DNA of 64,000 nt. Source: CAZCEC01 sp964497615 (GTDB lineage Bacteria > Chloroflexota > Anaerolineae > Anaerolineales > UBA6663). A model generated the notes under the pieces. That model made no database searches, was not told the DNA's origin, and saw nothing but the letters and a program-made list of their open reading frames with translations. Shown here piece after piece: positions 42,933 through 52,323 of this stretch. Position 1 is the first letter of the stretch. Every line of letters begins with the position of its first letter. The stretch is taken from NCBI GenBank assembly GCA_964497615.1, contig CAZCEC010000020.1, forward strand, positions 1 through 64,000, given 5' to 3'. A program made the translations under genes and the position numbers.

Positions 42933-43796
42933 CTAGACCGTATAAGTGAAAGCATGCCGCCAGCGGTTGGCCAGCGGATCATACTCGACCCGCGCCAGGC
43001 GGCTGCCGAAGCGCCGGCCGCCGCGGCCGGTCAGCCGCAGCAGGCCGTGGAGCAGGGCCACCAGCGCCGGGTTGTGCCAGGTCCGCCCGCGGTAGCGGGC
43101 CAGCACAGCTTCGGCCGCCGCGTAATAGGCGGTCATATCGGCCGTCTGCTGCGCCCCATGCTGGCGGAAGCCGCCCAGGGGGCTGGTGGTGGTGACCAGG
43201 TCGGCATGCTGAAAAAAGCGCGCCCATAGCTCAAAGTCAATCGCGGGCTGGGCTTGCGGGTCGAGCCTGGCGCCTGCCTTATCCCACAGCGACCGCCGCC
43301 AGAACGTGGACTCCTGCTGGATGTAGCCCCGGAAGCCGCGCCGGCTGCCCAGGTGCCAGCCGCGGTAGAACCACGTTCGCGCAAATCCTGGCAAATGGTA
43401 AGCGATTGTCGCTGCGCCGGCCGCGTTCCACCGCAGGGGCGTGGTCGTGGTCAGCCATTCCACTTCGGGCGCATCGCTAAAGATGCTGGCCGCCGTGTGG
43501 AGCGCCCACGGGCACAGCAGGTCGTCGGAGTTGAGCCATCCCACGACCTCGCCGGTGGCCCGCGCAAATCCCTTGTTCAGCGCCTCAGCGTGCCCGCCGT
43601 CCGGCTCGCTCACCCAATAGGCCAGCCGGCCGGCGTACTTCCGAATAATGTCCACGCTGCCGTCGGTGCTCCCGCCGTCAACGACGATGTACTCCAGGTT
43701 GGTGTAACCCTGGTCCAGCACCGAGCGCAGCGCCTGCTCCAGATACTGGCCCTGGTTATACGAGGGCGTGATGAGGGTAATGCGCGGCCCGTCCAC
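42933..43796 (-). CDS. Glycosyltransferase family 2
   Basis: This 287-residue GT-A protein has ITLITPSYNQGQYLEQALRS, IVVDGGSTDGS, ATGEVVGWLNSDDLLCPWAL and AIDFELWARFFQHAD. It is a third member of the LNSDD subgroup in a row but has no GRTGWPWT leader. The GTG at 43796 shares its first base with the upstream TAG (TAGTG). Confidence 0.9.
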   Translation of the reverse strand: MDGPRITLITPSYNQGQYLEQALRSVLDQGYTNLEYIVVDGGSTDGSVDIIRKYAGRLAYWVSEPDGGHAEALNKGFARATGEVVGWLNSDDLLCPWALHTAASIFSDAPEVEWLTTTTPLRWNAAGAATIAYHLPGFARTWFYRGWHLGSRRGFRGYIQQESTFWRRSLWDKAGARLDPQAQPAIDFELWARFFQHADLVTTTSPLGGFRQHGAQQTADMTAYYAAAEAVLARYRGRTWHNPALVALLHGLLRLTGRGGRRFGSRLARVEYDPLANRWRHAFTYTV

Positions 43797-45196
43797 TAGC
43801 CGATGGCTCGGCGCCCGGCTGGCGTTTGGCGCTGCGTGGGGCGCGCTCCCTGGCCGGCAAGGTCCGGTTGCGCCAGTACTTGTTCAAACCAGTGCACATA
43901 CTCGTCTGCCTGGCGTTCGAGGTTGAAGCGCTGCTGGGCATCGGCATACGCCCGGCGGCCCATGCTCGCGCGCAGCTCCTGATCCGAAACCAGGCGCTCC
44001 AGGGCACTGGCCAGCGCGGCCGCGTCGCGGGGAGGCGTGAGCAGCCCCGTCTCGCCCTCGACGACTTGCTCGGGAATGCCCCCGACGGCCGTTGCAACGA
44101 CGGGCCGGCCGCAGGCCAGCGCCTCGAGAACGGCATTCGGAAAAGTATCTGCGCGCGCGGCATGCAGGTAGATGTCGGCCGCCTGATAGTAGCTGGCCAC
44201 CACGCGCGGATCAGATTGGAAGGGAATGAAGCGCAGGCTGATGCCGCTGATCTCTGCCGCTGGCGAAGGATCCCCTAACGCCACGAAGGTCACTTTCCCC
44301 TCTGGCAGCCGGGTCCCCAGGCTGCCCAGGGCAGCCTTCATCGTCTCGTAGTCCTTCCACCGGTTGCCCTGCACCCAATTGGCGGTAAAGAGTATCAGGG
44401 TGCCCTCCAGCGGAAGGCCCAGCCGCTGGCGCGCCTCGCTCGGGCTGGCGGCGCCGAACACCGCCAGGTCCAGACCATACGGGATGACCTTGGCCTCGAC
44501 CACGCCCTCGGCCAGCATCGACGTCTCCACCTTGCCCATCAGCCAGCGGCAGGGTGTGGAAACAAACAGCCGGCTGCGCGCGTAGAGCCGGCGCTTGCGC
44601 TGCCAGTTGTACGCCGTCGCATCCGCGGCCACAGCCGGTGGAATGGTGAGGTCTGGACAGTGGCCGCAGCCCGACTGCCAGCGCTGACAATCGAAGGAAT
44701 GCGCGCAATGCCCGCTCAGCAGCCACGCATCGTGCAGGGTCAAGAAGAGGGGCGCCGTGCGGCTGAGCTCGGGGAGTTGGCGCAGGTCGAAATAGTCGCC
44801 ATGCAGGTTATGAGTTTGGATGACGTCGGGCCGCTCGGGGGGCAACTCCAGCAAGCGGCGGCTGCCCGGATACGTGAATTCTTCCAGCCCGAATTCCCGA
44901 TTGGACGCGGGCACATTAGTTGTCAGGCGGCTCAGGCCGCGCCGCAGACGGCCAATGCCAGGCACCGTCCGCTGGTAGCCTCTCAGGCTCCGGCTCACCT
45001 TCCAGGCGGTCCGCTCCAGCCAGGCGGCCTCAGGCGCGACGCGTGGAATCTGCAAAACGTCTGGGTCAAGGTCACGTTTGGCGCCCACCGCCAACCACGA
45101 CTGGTGGCCCAGGCGGCGATAGGCCTCGAACAGATTGCGGCCGACCTTCTCAGCGCCGCCGCCCACATCAAACGTGCTGACTTGCAGGATGCGCAT
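43796..45196 (-). CDS. Glycosyltransferase family 4 (WcaC-like)
   Basis: This GT-B protein has 466 residues, opening with ILQVSTFDVGGGAEKVGRNL. The region TLHDAWLLSGHCAHSFDC, followed by two further cysteines, matches the cysteine-rich segment of colanic-acid-type GT4s and may bind zinc. The donor domain has LFTANWVQGNRWKDYE, IYLHAARADTFPNAVLEALACG and RPVVATAVGGIPEQV. The ATG at 45196 lies 16 bases after the upstream stop. Confidence 0.9.
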   Translation of the reverse strand: MRILQVSTFDVGGGAEKVGRNLFEAYRRLGHQSWLAVGAKRDLDPDVLQIPRVAPEAAWLERTAWKVSRSLRGYQRTVPGIGRLRRGLSRLTTNVPASNREFGLEEFTYPGSRRLLELPPERPDVIQTHNLHGDYFDLRQLPELSRTAPLFLTLHDAWLLSGHCAHSFDCQRWQSGCGHCPDLTIPPAVAADATAYNWQRKRRLYARSRLFVSTPCRWLMGKVETSMLAEGVVEAKVIPYGLDLAVFGAASPSEARQRLGLPLEGTLILFTANWVQGNRWKDYETMKAALGSLGTRLPEGKVTFVALGDPSPAAEISGISLRFIPFQSDPRVVASYYQAADIYLHAARADTFPNAVLEALACGRPVVATAVGGIPEQVVEGETGLLTPPRDAAALASALERLVSDQELRASMGRRAYADAQQRFNLERQADEYVHWFEQVLAQPDLAGQGARPTQRQTPAGRRAIG

Positions 45197-45212
45197 TCGG
45201 CCTGGCCGGACC

Positions 45213-46577
45213 CTAATCGGCTGAAAATCCCTGGGGCAGCGCCGTGGGCGAACCGGCGCCGGGGAACGGGGCCGGAGCCAGCACGGCGCCCCACGCCTGC
45301 GAACGTGCCGCCAACTCACCGGCCGTCATCAAGTCCCGCTCGTAGAACGCGGCCGGCTGCCGTGGCTGGCGGCGCTGGCGCTCGTTCTGCCTCCGCTCCA
45401 GTTCAAACCTCAGCCAGGCTGGCGCCCACCTGGGCTGCCGGGGCGCCAGCAGGCGGCGCCGGTCGAGATTCAGCCGCGGGCGGTGCTGCCGGGCCAGCGA
45501 CGCGAGGTGATCGGCCAGGTTGGCCAGTGCGTCGCCATGCGCCATCAATTGACCGCGCGCCCACTGCCCGAGCTGCTGGTCGCTCGATCGCTCCGGCTGG
45601 CCCAGGCACGCGGCTTCAAACTGCGCGTAAGTGCGCAATCGGGCGGTCCGATCGTGCCACTCGACGTGCAGCGCCTGTGGGATGGGAATGGGCTCTAACA
45701 TATAGCTGGCCTTCCCGGCCACGGCGGCTTCGATCAGGCTGGTGCTGTACGACGAAACCACGACGTCGCTGGCCAGAATCCACTCGCGCACGCTTTCATC
45801 CTTGATAATGTGCAGCGACGGCGGCCGAACGGGCACGCTGCGCTCCACCGCGGCGGCAAACTCGCCCATCGGCGTGGCGGGGCGCGGCCGCACGATCACT
45901 TCGACGTCGCCCTGGGCCGTTGCCCGGCGGCACCACTCCATCACTTGCCCAAACGAATCTTGGCAGAATGCCACCATGGCCTGAATATGCTCGTGCGATG
46001 TGCCGCTGGCAGCCATTTCCGCCAGCTTCCACTCGGCATAGAAGGCCCAATTGTAGTTTTCGGGAAAGAACACCCATCGCTTGGCTGGGTCGAGCCCGTG
46101 CCGCTGCGCCAGTTCAGCGCGGCTGGAGAAGAAGCGCCGATACGGCTCTGTGTACAGCATGTACGCCGGCTGCCCATTGACAAAGATATTGGCCCTTGGC
46201 ACGCCCTGTCCCTCCAGCGTGCGCGCAAAGACGTCTCCCCAGGCGTGGTGGAGCACATGCCGGCACTCAAATTCCCCCTCCGGCAGCTTGGCCGCGCGGT
46301 TGCCTTGATAGAAAAGCTGCTCCCACGCCAGGTTGAAGATGGTCGCCGTGGGCCAATCCAGCAGGAAGGGATAGTGGGTCACGCTCTGGCTGTAGCAGAA
46401 CGGAACCGCCACGACCTGCGGATTCCAGCGCTCCAGGGCCTCCGGACCGCCATAAGGCTGATGTGCCAGTTCGACCCGCAGCCCATGCCGGGTCTCACAC
46501 AAGTGCTTGACCACGCACAGCGCGTCGAGCTCCCGTGCCGTGTGTTCGTAGAAGAGGAGCAGGTCAATCGTTTGCAC
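45213..46577 (-). CDS. Surface-carbohydrate biosynthesis protein, GT-B-like
   Basis: The 454-residue protein opens with IDLLLFYEHTARELDALCVV, a segment like that of proteins annotated as surface carbohydrate biosynthesis proteins. Later it has VEVIVRPRPATPMGEF and VVVSSYSTSLIEAAVAGKASYMLEP, resembling the donor site of capsule-type and CDP-glycerol-type GT-B enzymes. It has no membrane helix. A role in transferring a glycosyl or polyol-phosphate residue is possible, but this remains inference. The GTG at 46577 shares its first base with the upstream TAG. Confidence 0.6.
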   Translation of the reverse strand: MQTIDLLLFYEHTARELDALCVVKHLCETRHGLRVELAHQPYGGPEALERWNPQVVAVPFCYSQSVTHYPFLLDWPTATIFNLAWEQLFYQGNRAAKLPEGEFECRHVLHHAWGDVFARTLEGQGVPRANIFVNGQPAYMLYTEPYRRFFSSRAELAQRHGLDPAKRWVFFPENYNWAFYAEWKLAEMAASGTSHEHIQAMVAFCQDSFGQVMEWCRRATAQGDVEVIVRPRPATPMGEFAAAVERSVPVRPPSLHIIKDESVREWILASDVVVSSYSTSLIEAAVAGKASYMLEPIPIPQALHVEWHDRTARLRTYAQFEAACLGQPERSSDQQLGQWARGQLMAHGDALANLADHLASLARQHRPRLNLDRRRLLAPRQPRWAPAWLRFELERRQNERQRRQPRQPAAFYERDLMTAGELAARSQAWGAVLAPAPFPGAGSPTALPQGFSAD

Positions 46578-48583
46578 TAACGCCTGCCCGCCGGACCGTC
46601 GGCCGCCCGGACGACGCGCGCCGCCAGTGAAGCCCCATCCAGCGCATGGTAACGCAGCGCCTGCTGCGGCGTGCCGCACGCCGGATAGCCTTCCACCGCG
46701 AATTTGGTGATCGCTCGCCCGCCGAGCAGGTTCATGGCCGCCCCAGCACTGAGCAGGCCGTCTCCCAGCCCGCCCACTGAAGCATGATCGTCCAGTACGA
46801 ACACGTGCTGATACTTGTCTAGCTCCGCCGCCAGCCAGTCCCGGTCCACTCGGTTCAGCCAGGGCATGTTCACCACGCGCAGCCCGAAGCCGCGGGCGCC
46901 CAGCAATTCGTGCGCCACCAGGGCCTCGTGCAGCATGACCGGCCCGTAAGCGAACAGGATGGCGTCGCCGCCCTCGGCCAGCGTCACACCCTGCCCGAAA
47001 GTCAACTGGTAGCCCGCCGGGAGTTGAACGAGGCGCGGCGAGGGCCCAATGATGAGCCGCAGGGTGCAGTTCTCCCGCGCTTCGTGCACGCAGTAGCGCA
47101 GCGCCTGCCGCGTCTCCTCCGCATTGCCCGGCTGTACGATGATCATGTTCGGCAGCGCGGCCAGCAGCGAAATGTCCCGGATGCTTTGGTGCGATTTGCC
47201 CGGCCCGGCCGGGATCAGCCCGGCGTAGTGGTTCACGTAGATGATCTTGGTCTGTTCCGAGGCGTTGTTGTAGATCTGCTCGTTGGCCCGCGCGGCCAGA
47301 AAACTGGCAAAGCTGTTAACCACCGGCAGCCAGCCATGCCGCGCCAGGCCTCCCGCCGTCGACACCATGTCCTGCTCGGCGATACCGCACTCGATAAAGC
47401 GCTCCGGGTATGCGTTCTCAAAGGCGCGCAAGCGGCAGTCCGCGCTCAGATCGCCGTCCAGCACCACCAGGTCTTCCCGTTCGGCTGCCAGCGCCACCAG
47501 CGCCTGTCCGAATGCCTCGGCCACGTACTCGTCGCTCACCTGGCTTGGCTGCGCCGCGGCCGCGCCCTTGCTGGTGGGTTCGCCCGCCAGCGAATTCGCC
47601 GCGCTCGGCAGCAGCGTCACCTCGGGCGGCGCCGTCCACAGGCTCAGGCCCGGCAGGTCAAGCTCGGCCAGCCGCCGGTCGATCCGTGCGGCCAGCTCGG
47701 CGTGCGCGGCCAGATAGGCCTCGTCTGAGGGCGCACCGGCGTGCCAGCGATACAGCCCGTTGCCGTCGCGCAGCGCTGCCGGGTGCTCCATAAATGACAC
47801 GCCGCGGCCCTTGATGGTGTCCGCCAGGAGAACCTGCGGGCGGTCGTCCACCTGCTCGAATTCATCCCACACCTGCTCCAGCGCGGCGAAGTCGTGCCCG
47901 TCGCACCGCGCCACCCGCCAGCCGAAGCTGCCCAGCTTGGCCTCCAGGTGCCCCAGGTCAATGATCTCGCGCACCAGCTTGTCGGACTGCACCTTGTTGT
48001 GGTCCACAATGACGGTCAGATTGTGCAGCCGGTGGTGGGCGGCCGACTGAAGCGCCTCGAAATTCTGGCCCTCCTGCAGTTCGCCGTCGCCCGTCATCAC
48101 AATCACGCGCCCGCGCAGGCCGCGCCGCCGTTTCGACCAGGCAATGCCCTTGCCCTTCGAGATGCCCATGCCCAGCGACCCGGAGTTGGCCTCAATGCCT
48201 GGTACGCCCACATCCGGATGACCATCCAGCCCGCCCAGGCGCCGCAGTTGCAGCAGCTTGTCCATGGGCAGAACGCCTGCCGAGAACAGCACCGCGTAAA
48301 GTCCGGGCACGTCATGGCCCTTGGACGAGAAGTACACATCGCGTTCGGGCGCTTCCAGGCCAGCCGCTGTATTCAGCCTGTGATGGTACAGCCAGGTCAC
48401 AATATCCATCGCGCTGAAGCTGGTGCCCAGGTGGCCCGAGCCGGCCCGCTTGACGGCGGCCAGGGTGTTCAGGCGGCACATGTCGGCCAGCAGCGCCAGG
48501 CGCTGGGGCAGGGCGCACTCTGCCGCCCGCACCCGCTTGAATTCAGAAGCCGGGATCAGTTTGATCGTAATCATGTCTGCCAT
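46577..48583 (-). CDS. Transketolase (single polypeptide)
   Basis: The 668 residues cover both the N-terminal TPP-binding half and the C-terminal half that are often split in cluster-borne transketolases. SGHLGTS is at 49-55. The TPP/Mg site is GDGELQEGQNFEAL at 165-178, with the downstream Asn near 196. The C-terminal half holds the catalytic Glu of ECGIAEQDM and a GPGKSHQS phosphate-handling segment. It moves a two-carbon ketol between sugars. Inside a surface-glycan locus, next to NeuA-like and WecE-like genes, it may make a rare sugar precursor rather than serve the pentose phosphate pathway. MADM at 48583 is used as start; MITI three codons later is possible. Confidence 0.9.
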   Translation of the reverse strand: MADMITIKLIPASEFKRVRAAECALPQRLALLADMCRLNTLAAVKRAGSGHLGTSFSAMDIVTWLYHHRLNTAAGLEAPERDVYFSSKGHDVPGLYAVLFSAGVLPMDKLLQLRRLGGLDGHPDVGVPGIEANSGSLGMGISKGKGIAWSKRRRGLRGRVIVMTGDGELQEGQNFEALQSAAHHRLHNLTVIVDHNKVQSDKLVREIIDLGHLEAKLGSFGWRVARCDGHDFAALEQVWDEFEQVDDRPQVLLADTIKGRGVSFMEHPAALRDGNGLYRWHAGAPSDEAYLAAHAELAARIDRRLAELDLPGLSLWTAPPEVTLLPSAANSLAGEPTSKGAAAAQPSQVSDEYVAEAFGQALVALAAEREDLVVLDGDLSADCRLRAFENAYPERFIECGIAEQDMVSTAGGLARHGWLPVVNSFASFLAARANEQIYNNASEQTKIIYVNHYAGLIPAGPGKSHQSIRDISLLAALPNMIIVQPGNAEETRQALRYCVHEARENCTLRLIIGPSPRLVQLPAGYQLTFGQGVTLAEGGDAILFAYGPVMLHEALVAHELLGARGFGLRVVNMPWLNRVDRDWLAAELDKYQHVFVLDDHASVGGLGDGLLSAGAAMNLLGGRAITKFAVEGYPACGTPQQALRYHALDGASLAARVVRAADGPAGRR

Positions 48584-48655
48584 CGGTGTCTGTGCAGGTG
48601 CAAAGTGGCTGACAGCTCTCGCGCCTGCGGGTTGTCGTCGGCCGTGTGGCCGCCC

Positions 48656-49426
48656 TCAGGCTGGCCCATTCCCGTCGCCAAACGCCGCCTGGACCACGCG
48701 CGGCAGCGCTGCCAGCCCCTCGCGCAGCAGCGTCTCGGCCACCAGCCAGTCGAGCGGCTGGTTCAAGTCAAATCCCTCGTAGCCTTGCGTCAGGAAGGGC
48801 GCCACGACTTCTCCAGCAATGGTCCGTCCTTCCAGCACCACCCGGCTCCAGGCGATCTCCAGGCTGGCATTCTGTGCGTAGACTTCGGGCAGACCCTGGT
48901 ATTGGGTGCTGTGCCAGGGCAGCTCAGCCGGCCCCAGCGGCAGAAAAGGTAGCAGGTAATTTCCGCGCCGCACCCACATCTTACCGGGGTGCTGCCGGCT
49001 TTTTTCTACGGCGCGCAGCGAGTCCGCGCGCGGGTCCGCCAGGAAAGTCTGCCAGGCGCGCCGGATGGTCTCGGCCTGGCGAAATGGGCTTGTGGGGCGC
49101 AGGATGCTGAAGCACTCGTAGCTGCGTCCCGCAGCTTGCAGCCTGACCAGCGCCTCCTCCACCCAGTCGATATCCGGCGACAAGTCGCCCGCGAAGTCGG
49201 CCGAGCGCAAGAACGGCGTCTCGGCCCCGTAGTGATTCGCTATCTCCGCATATGCTTCGGAATCCGTGGACACCATCACGGTCGTGAACACCCCGCTCTC
49301 CAGCGCGGCCGCGATGGTGTAGGCCATCACCGGATGGCCGGCGAGCTTCCGCACGTTCTTGTTGGGCAGCCGCTTGGAGCCAGAGCGGGCCGGGATGAGG
49401 GCGATGGCGGTGGGCGCGGGTGTCAT
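48656..49426 (-). CDS. CMP-nonulosonate cytidylyltransferase (NeuA-like)
   Basis: This 256-residue nucleotidyltransferase has AIALIPARSGSKRLPNKNVR near the N-terminus, the P-loop-like signature of CMP-sialate, CMP-Kdo and CMP-legionaminate synthetases. VSTDSEAYAEIA and ILRPTSPFRQAETI follow. It would activate a 2-keto-3-deoxy sugar acid with CTP. The matching synthase (NeuB-like) and phosphatase lie ten kilobases upstream at 58.2-59.8 kb. The specific acid is not determinable. A 72-base gap separates it from the transketolase gene, with no clear promoter. Confidence 0.87.
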   Translation of the reverse strand: MTPAPTAIALIPARSGSKRLPNKNVRKLAGHPVMAYTIAAALESGVFTTVMVSTDSEAYAEIANHYGAETPFLRSADFAGDLSPDIDWVEEALVRLQAAGRSYECFSILRPTSPFRQAETIRRAWQTFLADPRADSLRAVEKSRQHPGKMWVRRGNYLLPFLPLGPAELPWHSTQYQGLPEVYAQNASLEIAWSRVVLEGRTIAGEVVAPFLTQGYEGFDLNQPLDWLVAETLLREGLAALPRVVQAAFGDGNGPA

Positions 49427-49436
49427 TTGGGCTGCC

Positions 49437-50579
49437 TCAGACGACGAACGCCTCGATGGCCGCCAAGACCGTTTCCTGATCGGCCCCAGTCAGCGCATTG
49501 TAGAACGGCAGGCGCACCAGGCGGTCGCTAATGTCCTCTGTCACCGGACACTGGCCTGCCTGGCCGCCAAATTGCCGCCCCATGTCCGACAGATGCAGGG
49601 GCAGATAGTGAAAGACGGCCTGAATACCGTGGCCGCGCAAGTGCTGGATAAAGCGGGTCCGGTCGTCCAGCGTCGGCAGCAGTAGATAGTACATGTGATA
49701 GGGCTGTTCACACTCTGCCGGGATATAGGGCTGCCTGACGCCCTGGCGGCGCGCCCACCCGGCCAGACCCGCCTGATAAGTCTCCCAGACCTCGCGCCGC
49801 CGCGCCTGAATCGCCTCGCGCGCTTCGAGTTGCGCCAGCAGAAATGCGGCCAGCAGTTCCGACGGCAGGTAGCTGGAACCGACATCAACCCAGGTGTACT
49901 TATCCACCTGGCCGCGGAAGAACCGGCTGCGGTTGGTGCCCTTCTCGCGCACGATTTCGGCGCGCTCGACGTACTCCAACTGATTGATGACGAGCGCGCC
50001 GCCCTCGCCGCAGGTGATATTCTTGGTCTCGTGAAAGCTCTGGGTGGCCAGCGCGCCGAATGTCCCCAGCCGCTGGCCGCGGTATCGCCCAAACAAGCCG
50101 TGCGCGTTGTCTTCCACCACCGCGATCCCCTGCGTTTGGGCCGTCGCCATGATGCTGTCCATGTCGCAGCCAACCCCGGCATAGTGCACCGGCACAATGG
50201 CGCGGGTGCGCGGCGTGATCAGGGCCGCCACCTGCCGCTCATCCAGGTTCAGTGTGTCGGGTCGGATGTCGGCAAACACTGGCCGGGCGCCGCGCAGCAC
50301 GAAGGCATTGACCGTCGAAACAAAGGTGAAAGCCGGCAAGATGACCTCGTCGCCCGGCTGCATCCCCAGCAGCAGCGCGGCCATCTCAAGCGCATGCGTG
50401 CAGGAGGTCGTGAGCAGCACCTTGGGCGCGCCCACCACCTCTTCCAGCAGGCTGTGGCAGGCGCGGGTGTAAGCGCCATCGCCCGACAGATGAAACTGGC
50501 CGATGGCGTGCTGTATGTAGTCGAGTTCAGGTCCGGCCAGCGCCGGACGGTTAAAGGGGATAGTGATCTCAGGCGGCAT
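49437..50579 (-). CDS. DegT/WecE-like PLP-dependent sugar aminotransferase
   Basis: This 380-residue enzyme resembles WecE/RffA, which makes dTDP-4-amino-4,6-dideoxygalactose. IPFNRPALAGPELDYI at the N-terminus, a TTSCTHALEMAALLL cofactor loop and the PLP-binding lysine Lys186 in SFHETKNITCGEGG are all present. Other family members act on UDP-linked sugars, for example in bacillosamine or legionaminate routes, so the substrate is inferred. The nearby GNAT gene (52320-52886) could acylate the amine produced. Its stop is 10 bases before the NeuA-like start. Confidence 0.9.
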   Translation of the reverse strand: MPPEITIPFNRPALAGPELDYIQHAIGQFHLSGDGAYTRACHSLLEEVVGAPKVLLTTSCTHALEMAALLLGMQPGDEVILPAFTFVSTVNAFVLRGARPVFADIRPDTLNLDERQVAALITPRTRAIVPVHYAGVGCDMDSIMATAQTQGIAVVEDNAHGLFGRYRGQRLGTFGALATQSFHETKNITCGEGGALVINQLEYVERAEIVREKGTNRSRFFRGQVDKYTWVDVGSSYLPSELLAAFLLAQLEAREAIQARRREVWETYQAGLAGWARRQGVRQPYIPAECEQPYHMYYLLLPTLDDRTRFIQHLRGHGIQAVFHYLPLHLSDMGRQFGGQAGQCPVTEDISDRLVRLPFYNALTGADQETVLAAIEAFVV

Positions 50580-50593
50580 GGGTTGTGGTGTGG

Positions 50594-51190
50594 TCAGCTA
50601 GCGCGCCGGACGCGGCCCCGGCACAGCAGGTAGCGGTGCACAATTGTGTGCGCCTCGACTTGCTCGAGGTCGAACCAGCGCTCCAGCCGGCCAGCCAAAT
50701 CGGCGTGGGTGCGCGGATGGCTGCCGCGGTCGTAGCGCCACATCAGCCTGCTCCGCCAGGAGGTCTGGTCCTCCACCGGCTCCCAGAAGATAATGCCCTG
50801 CCGGGCCACGCGCGCCGCCTCGCTGAGCATGGCCTCCAGTTGGGCGTCCGTCAGGTGATGGGCCACGGCTATGCACAGCACGTAGTCGGCGCTGCCAGCG
50901 TCCAGACACAGCCGGGTTGCGTCGCACAGCGCCGCTTGGCGGACGTGGTCCTTGGCCCGGTATCCGCGCAGCTTCTCGGTATCCAGGTCGAGCCAGATAT
51001 AGCGCACCCCGGGCGGCAGCAGGCTGGCCGCAGCGCCCGTGCCCGCCCCAACGTCCACCACCACCAGTCCTTCCATCCCCGCCAGGCGGGGGCGCAGAAT
51101 CCGCTCCAGTTGGGAGTATCCGAACAGCCACTGGATGAAGTCATAGGCGCGCGGATGGGCGGCCACCCGATGGAGGACGCGAGTGAACAT
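50594..51190 (-). CDS. Class I SAM-dependent methyltransferase
   Basis: This short (198-residue) methyltransferase has motif I VVVDVGAGTGAA near residue 45 and DYVLCIAVAHHL near 105, typical of the Methyltransf_11 group. The C-terminus is basic. It is likely to methylate a sugar or a lipid-linked precursor. It lies 14 bases upstream of the aminotransferase start, in the sugar-modification part of the locus. A competing Gly/Pro-rich frame over the same bases is a shadow. Confidence 0.82.
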   Translation of the reverse strand: MFTRVLHRVAAHPRAYDFIQWLFGYSQLERILRPRLAGMEGLVVVDVGAGTGAAASLLPPGVRYIWLDLDTEKLRGYRAKDHVRQAALCDATRLCLDAGSADYVLCIAVAHHLTDAQLEAMLSEAARVARQGIIFWEPVEDQTSWRSRLMWRYDRGSHPRTHADLAGRLERWFDLEQVEAHTIVHRYLLCRGRVRRAS

Positions 51191-51210
51191 GAGCGGACCC
51201 GAAGGCGGGG

Positions 51211-52323
51211 CTACTTCTTGAAGCGGCCGGTGTGAAACCCGCCCTCAAACGCCGCATACGGCACGACGAAGTGTCCGGCGTAATCGGTCCTGAGGCGGTC
51301 GACCCCAATCGCCGCGAGTTGGCCAGGGGGACACAACAGGCGCGTCACATAGTAGTAGGGCGTCTCGTGGGCGCCCCACTGCTGTTTATAGCGATACACC
51401 CCGTCCTCGCGCTGGCTGGAAGACTGCCAATTGTAGATATGAATGCCTTGCTGGCGGGCCCAGCGCAAGGAGTGCTCGGTATTCAGAAAGTTGGGACCTT
51501 GGTGAGCAAAGCGCGAATCGCGGCTGAGCCGCAGCACATCCAGCACAGACCGATGATAAATGTAAATGCAGCCGGAGGCAATCGCCTCGCCCTGTTTCAC
51601 CAGCAGCAGCAGCGCCTTGTTGCGGCTGACCAATTCGCGCTGGATGTTCCAGATCAGCCCAGCGGGAAAGGGCTCGATCTCCATTTCCTGGTGGCGCTGA
51701 ACGTGGATGGCGTACAGGTCCGCCAGGTCCCGCGCGGTCTCACAGACTCTCAGCGTGAAGCCCGCGGCCCGCGCCGCGCGCAAGTTGCGGCTGAGATTGC
51801 TGCGCCGCTCATAGTCGCGCAGGCAGATATGCCCCTCAGCCGTGACGATCTCGGGCAGCCGGGCGAACTGAGTGAAGTTTTCATAGATGATCTCAGGCGC
51901 CAGGTGCTGCTGGTAGCGCGGCAAATCATCTTCGAACGGGTTGGTGAGCAGGGTCAGGGTGAGACATTGCCGTGCTCGGGCGGTCTCCAGCGCGCGGGTC
52001 AACAGGCCCCCGTACACCGCCTCCACGGCCGCGGCCGGCAGGCCAGGGCGCACGAAAACGCCGCCCAGCGGGCCCGGGTGTGGCACCGAAATGAGCGCGT
52101 TGCCGCAGGGTCCCTCATAGAGATAGAGGGGCAGTCCACCCGCCGCCATCCCATCCACCTCGGCCAGCAGAAAGATCGGCTGATCCGGCCCGAACTCTGC
52201 AATCGTCTCGGCCCAATAAGTGGACTGCTGAATAAAGGCGTTAGGGCAGGCTTCGAACAGGTGGTCATACCGCTGGCGCAACCCGGTGTCTGCCAGGCCG
52301 AACTCCGCCACGCTGATCGTCAC
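51211..52323 (-). CDS. FemAB/GNAT-like acyltransferase
   Basis: The 370-residue protein has two GNAT-like halves as in FemAB/FemX and PF13480 proteins. Recognisable parts are YERRSNLSRNLRAARAAGF in the middle and LLLVKQGEAIASGCIYIYH followed by GPNFLNTEHSLRWA near the C-terminus. These enzymes transfer an acyl or aminoacyl group to an amino sugar or peptide. The GTG at 52323 overlaps the upstream stop (GTGA). It probably acylates an amino sugar of the glycan; substrate is unknown. Confidence 0.75.
   Translation of the reverse strand: MTISVAEFGLADTGLRQRYDHLFEACPNAFIQQSTYWAETIAEFGPDQPIFLLAEVDGMAAGGLPLYLYEGPCGNALISVPHPGPLGGVFVRPGLPAAAVEAVYGGLLTRALETARARQCLTLTLLTNPFEDDLPRYQQHLAPEIIYENFTQFARLPEIVTAEGHICLRDYERRSNLSRNLRAARAAGFTLRVCETARDLADLYAIHVQRHQEMEIEPFPAGLIWNIQRELVSRNKALLLLVKQGEAIASGCIYIYHRSVLDVLRLSRDSRFAHQGPNFLNTEHSLRWARQQGIHIYNWQSSSQREDGVYRYKQQWGAHETPYYYVTRLLCPPGQLAAIGVDRLRTDYAGHFVVPYAAFEGGFHTGRFKK

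Noticed and set aside
48584..48655. Promoter or terminator in the gap before the transketolase gene
   Set aside because: I found no convincing -10/-35 pair or hairpin in the 72 bases.
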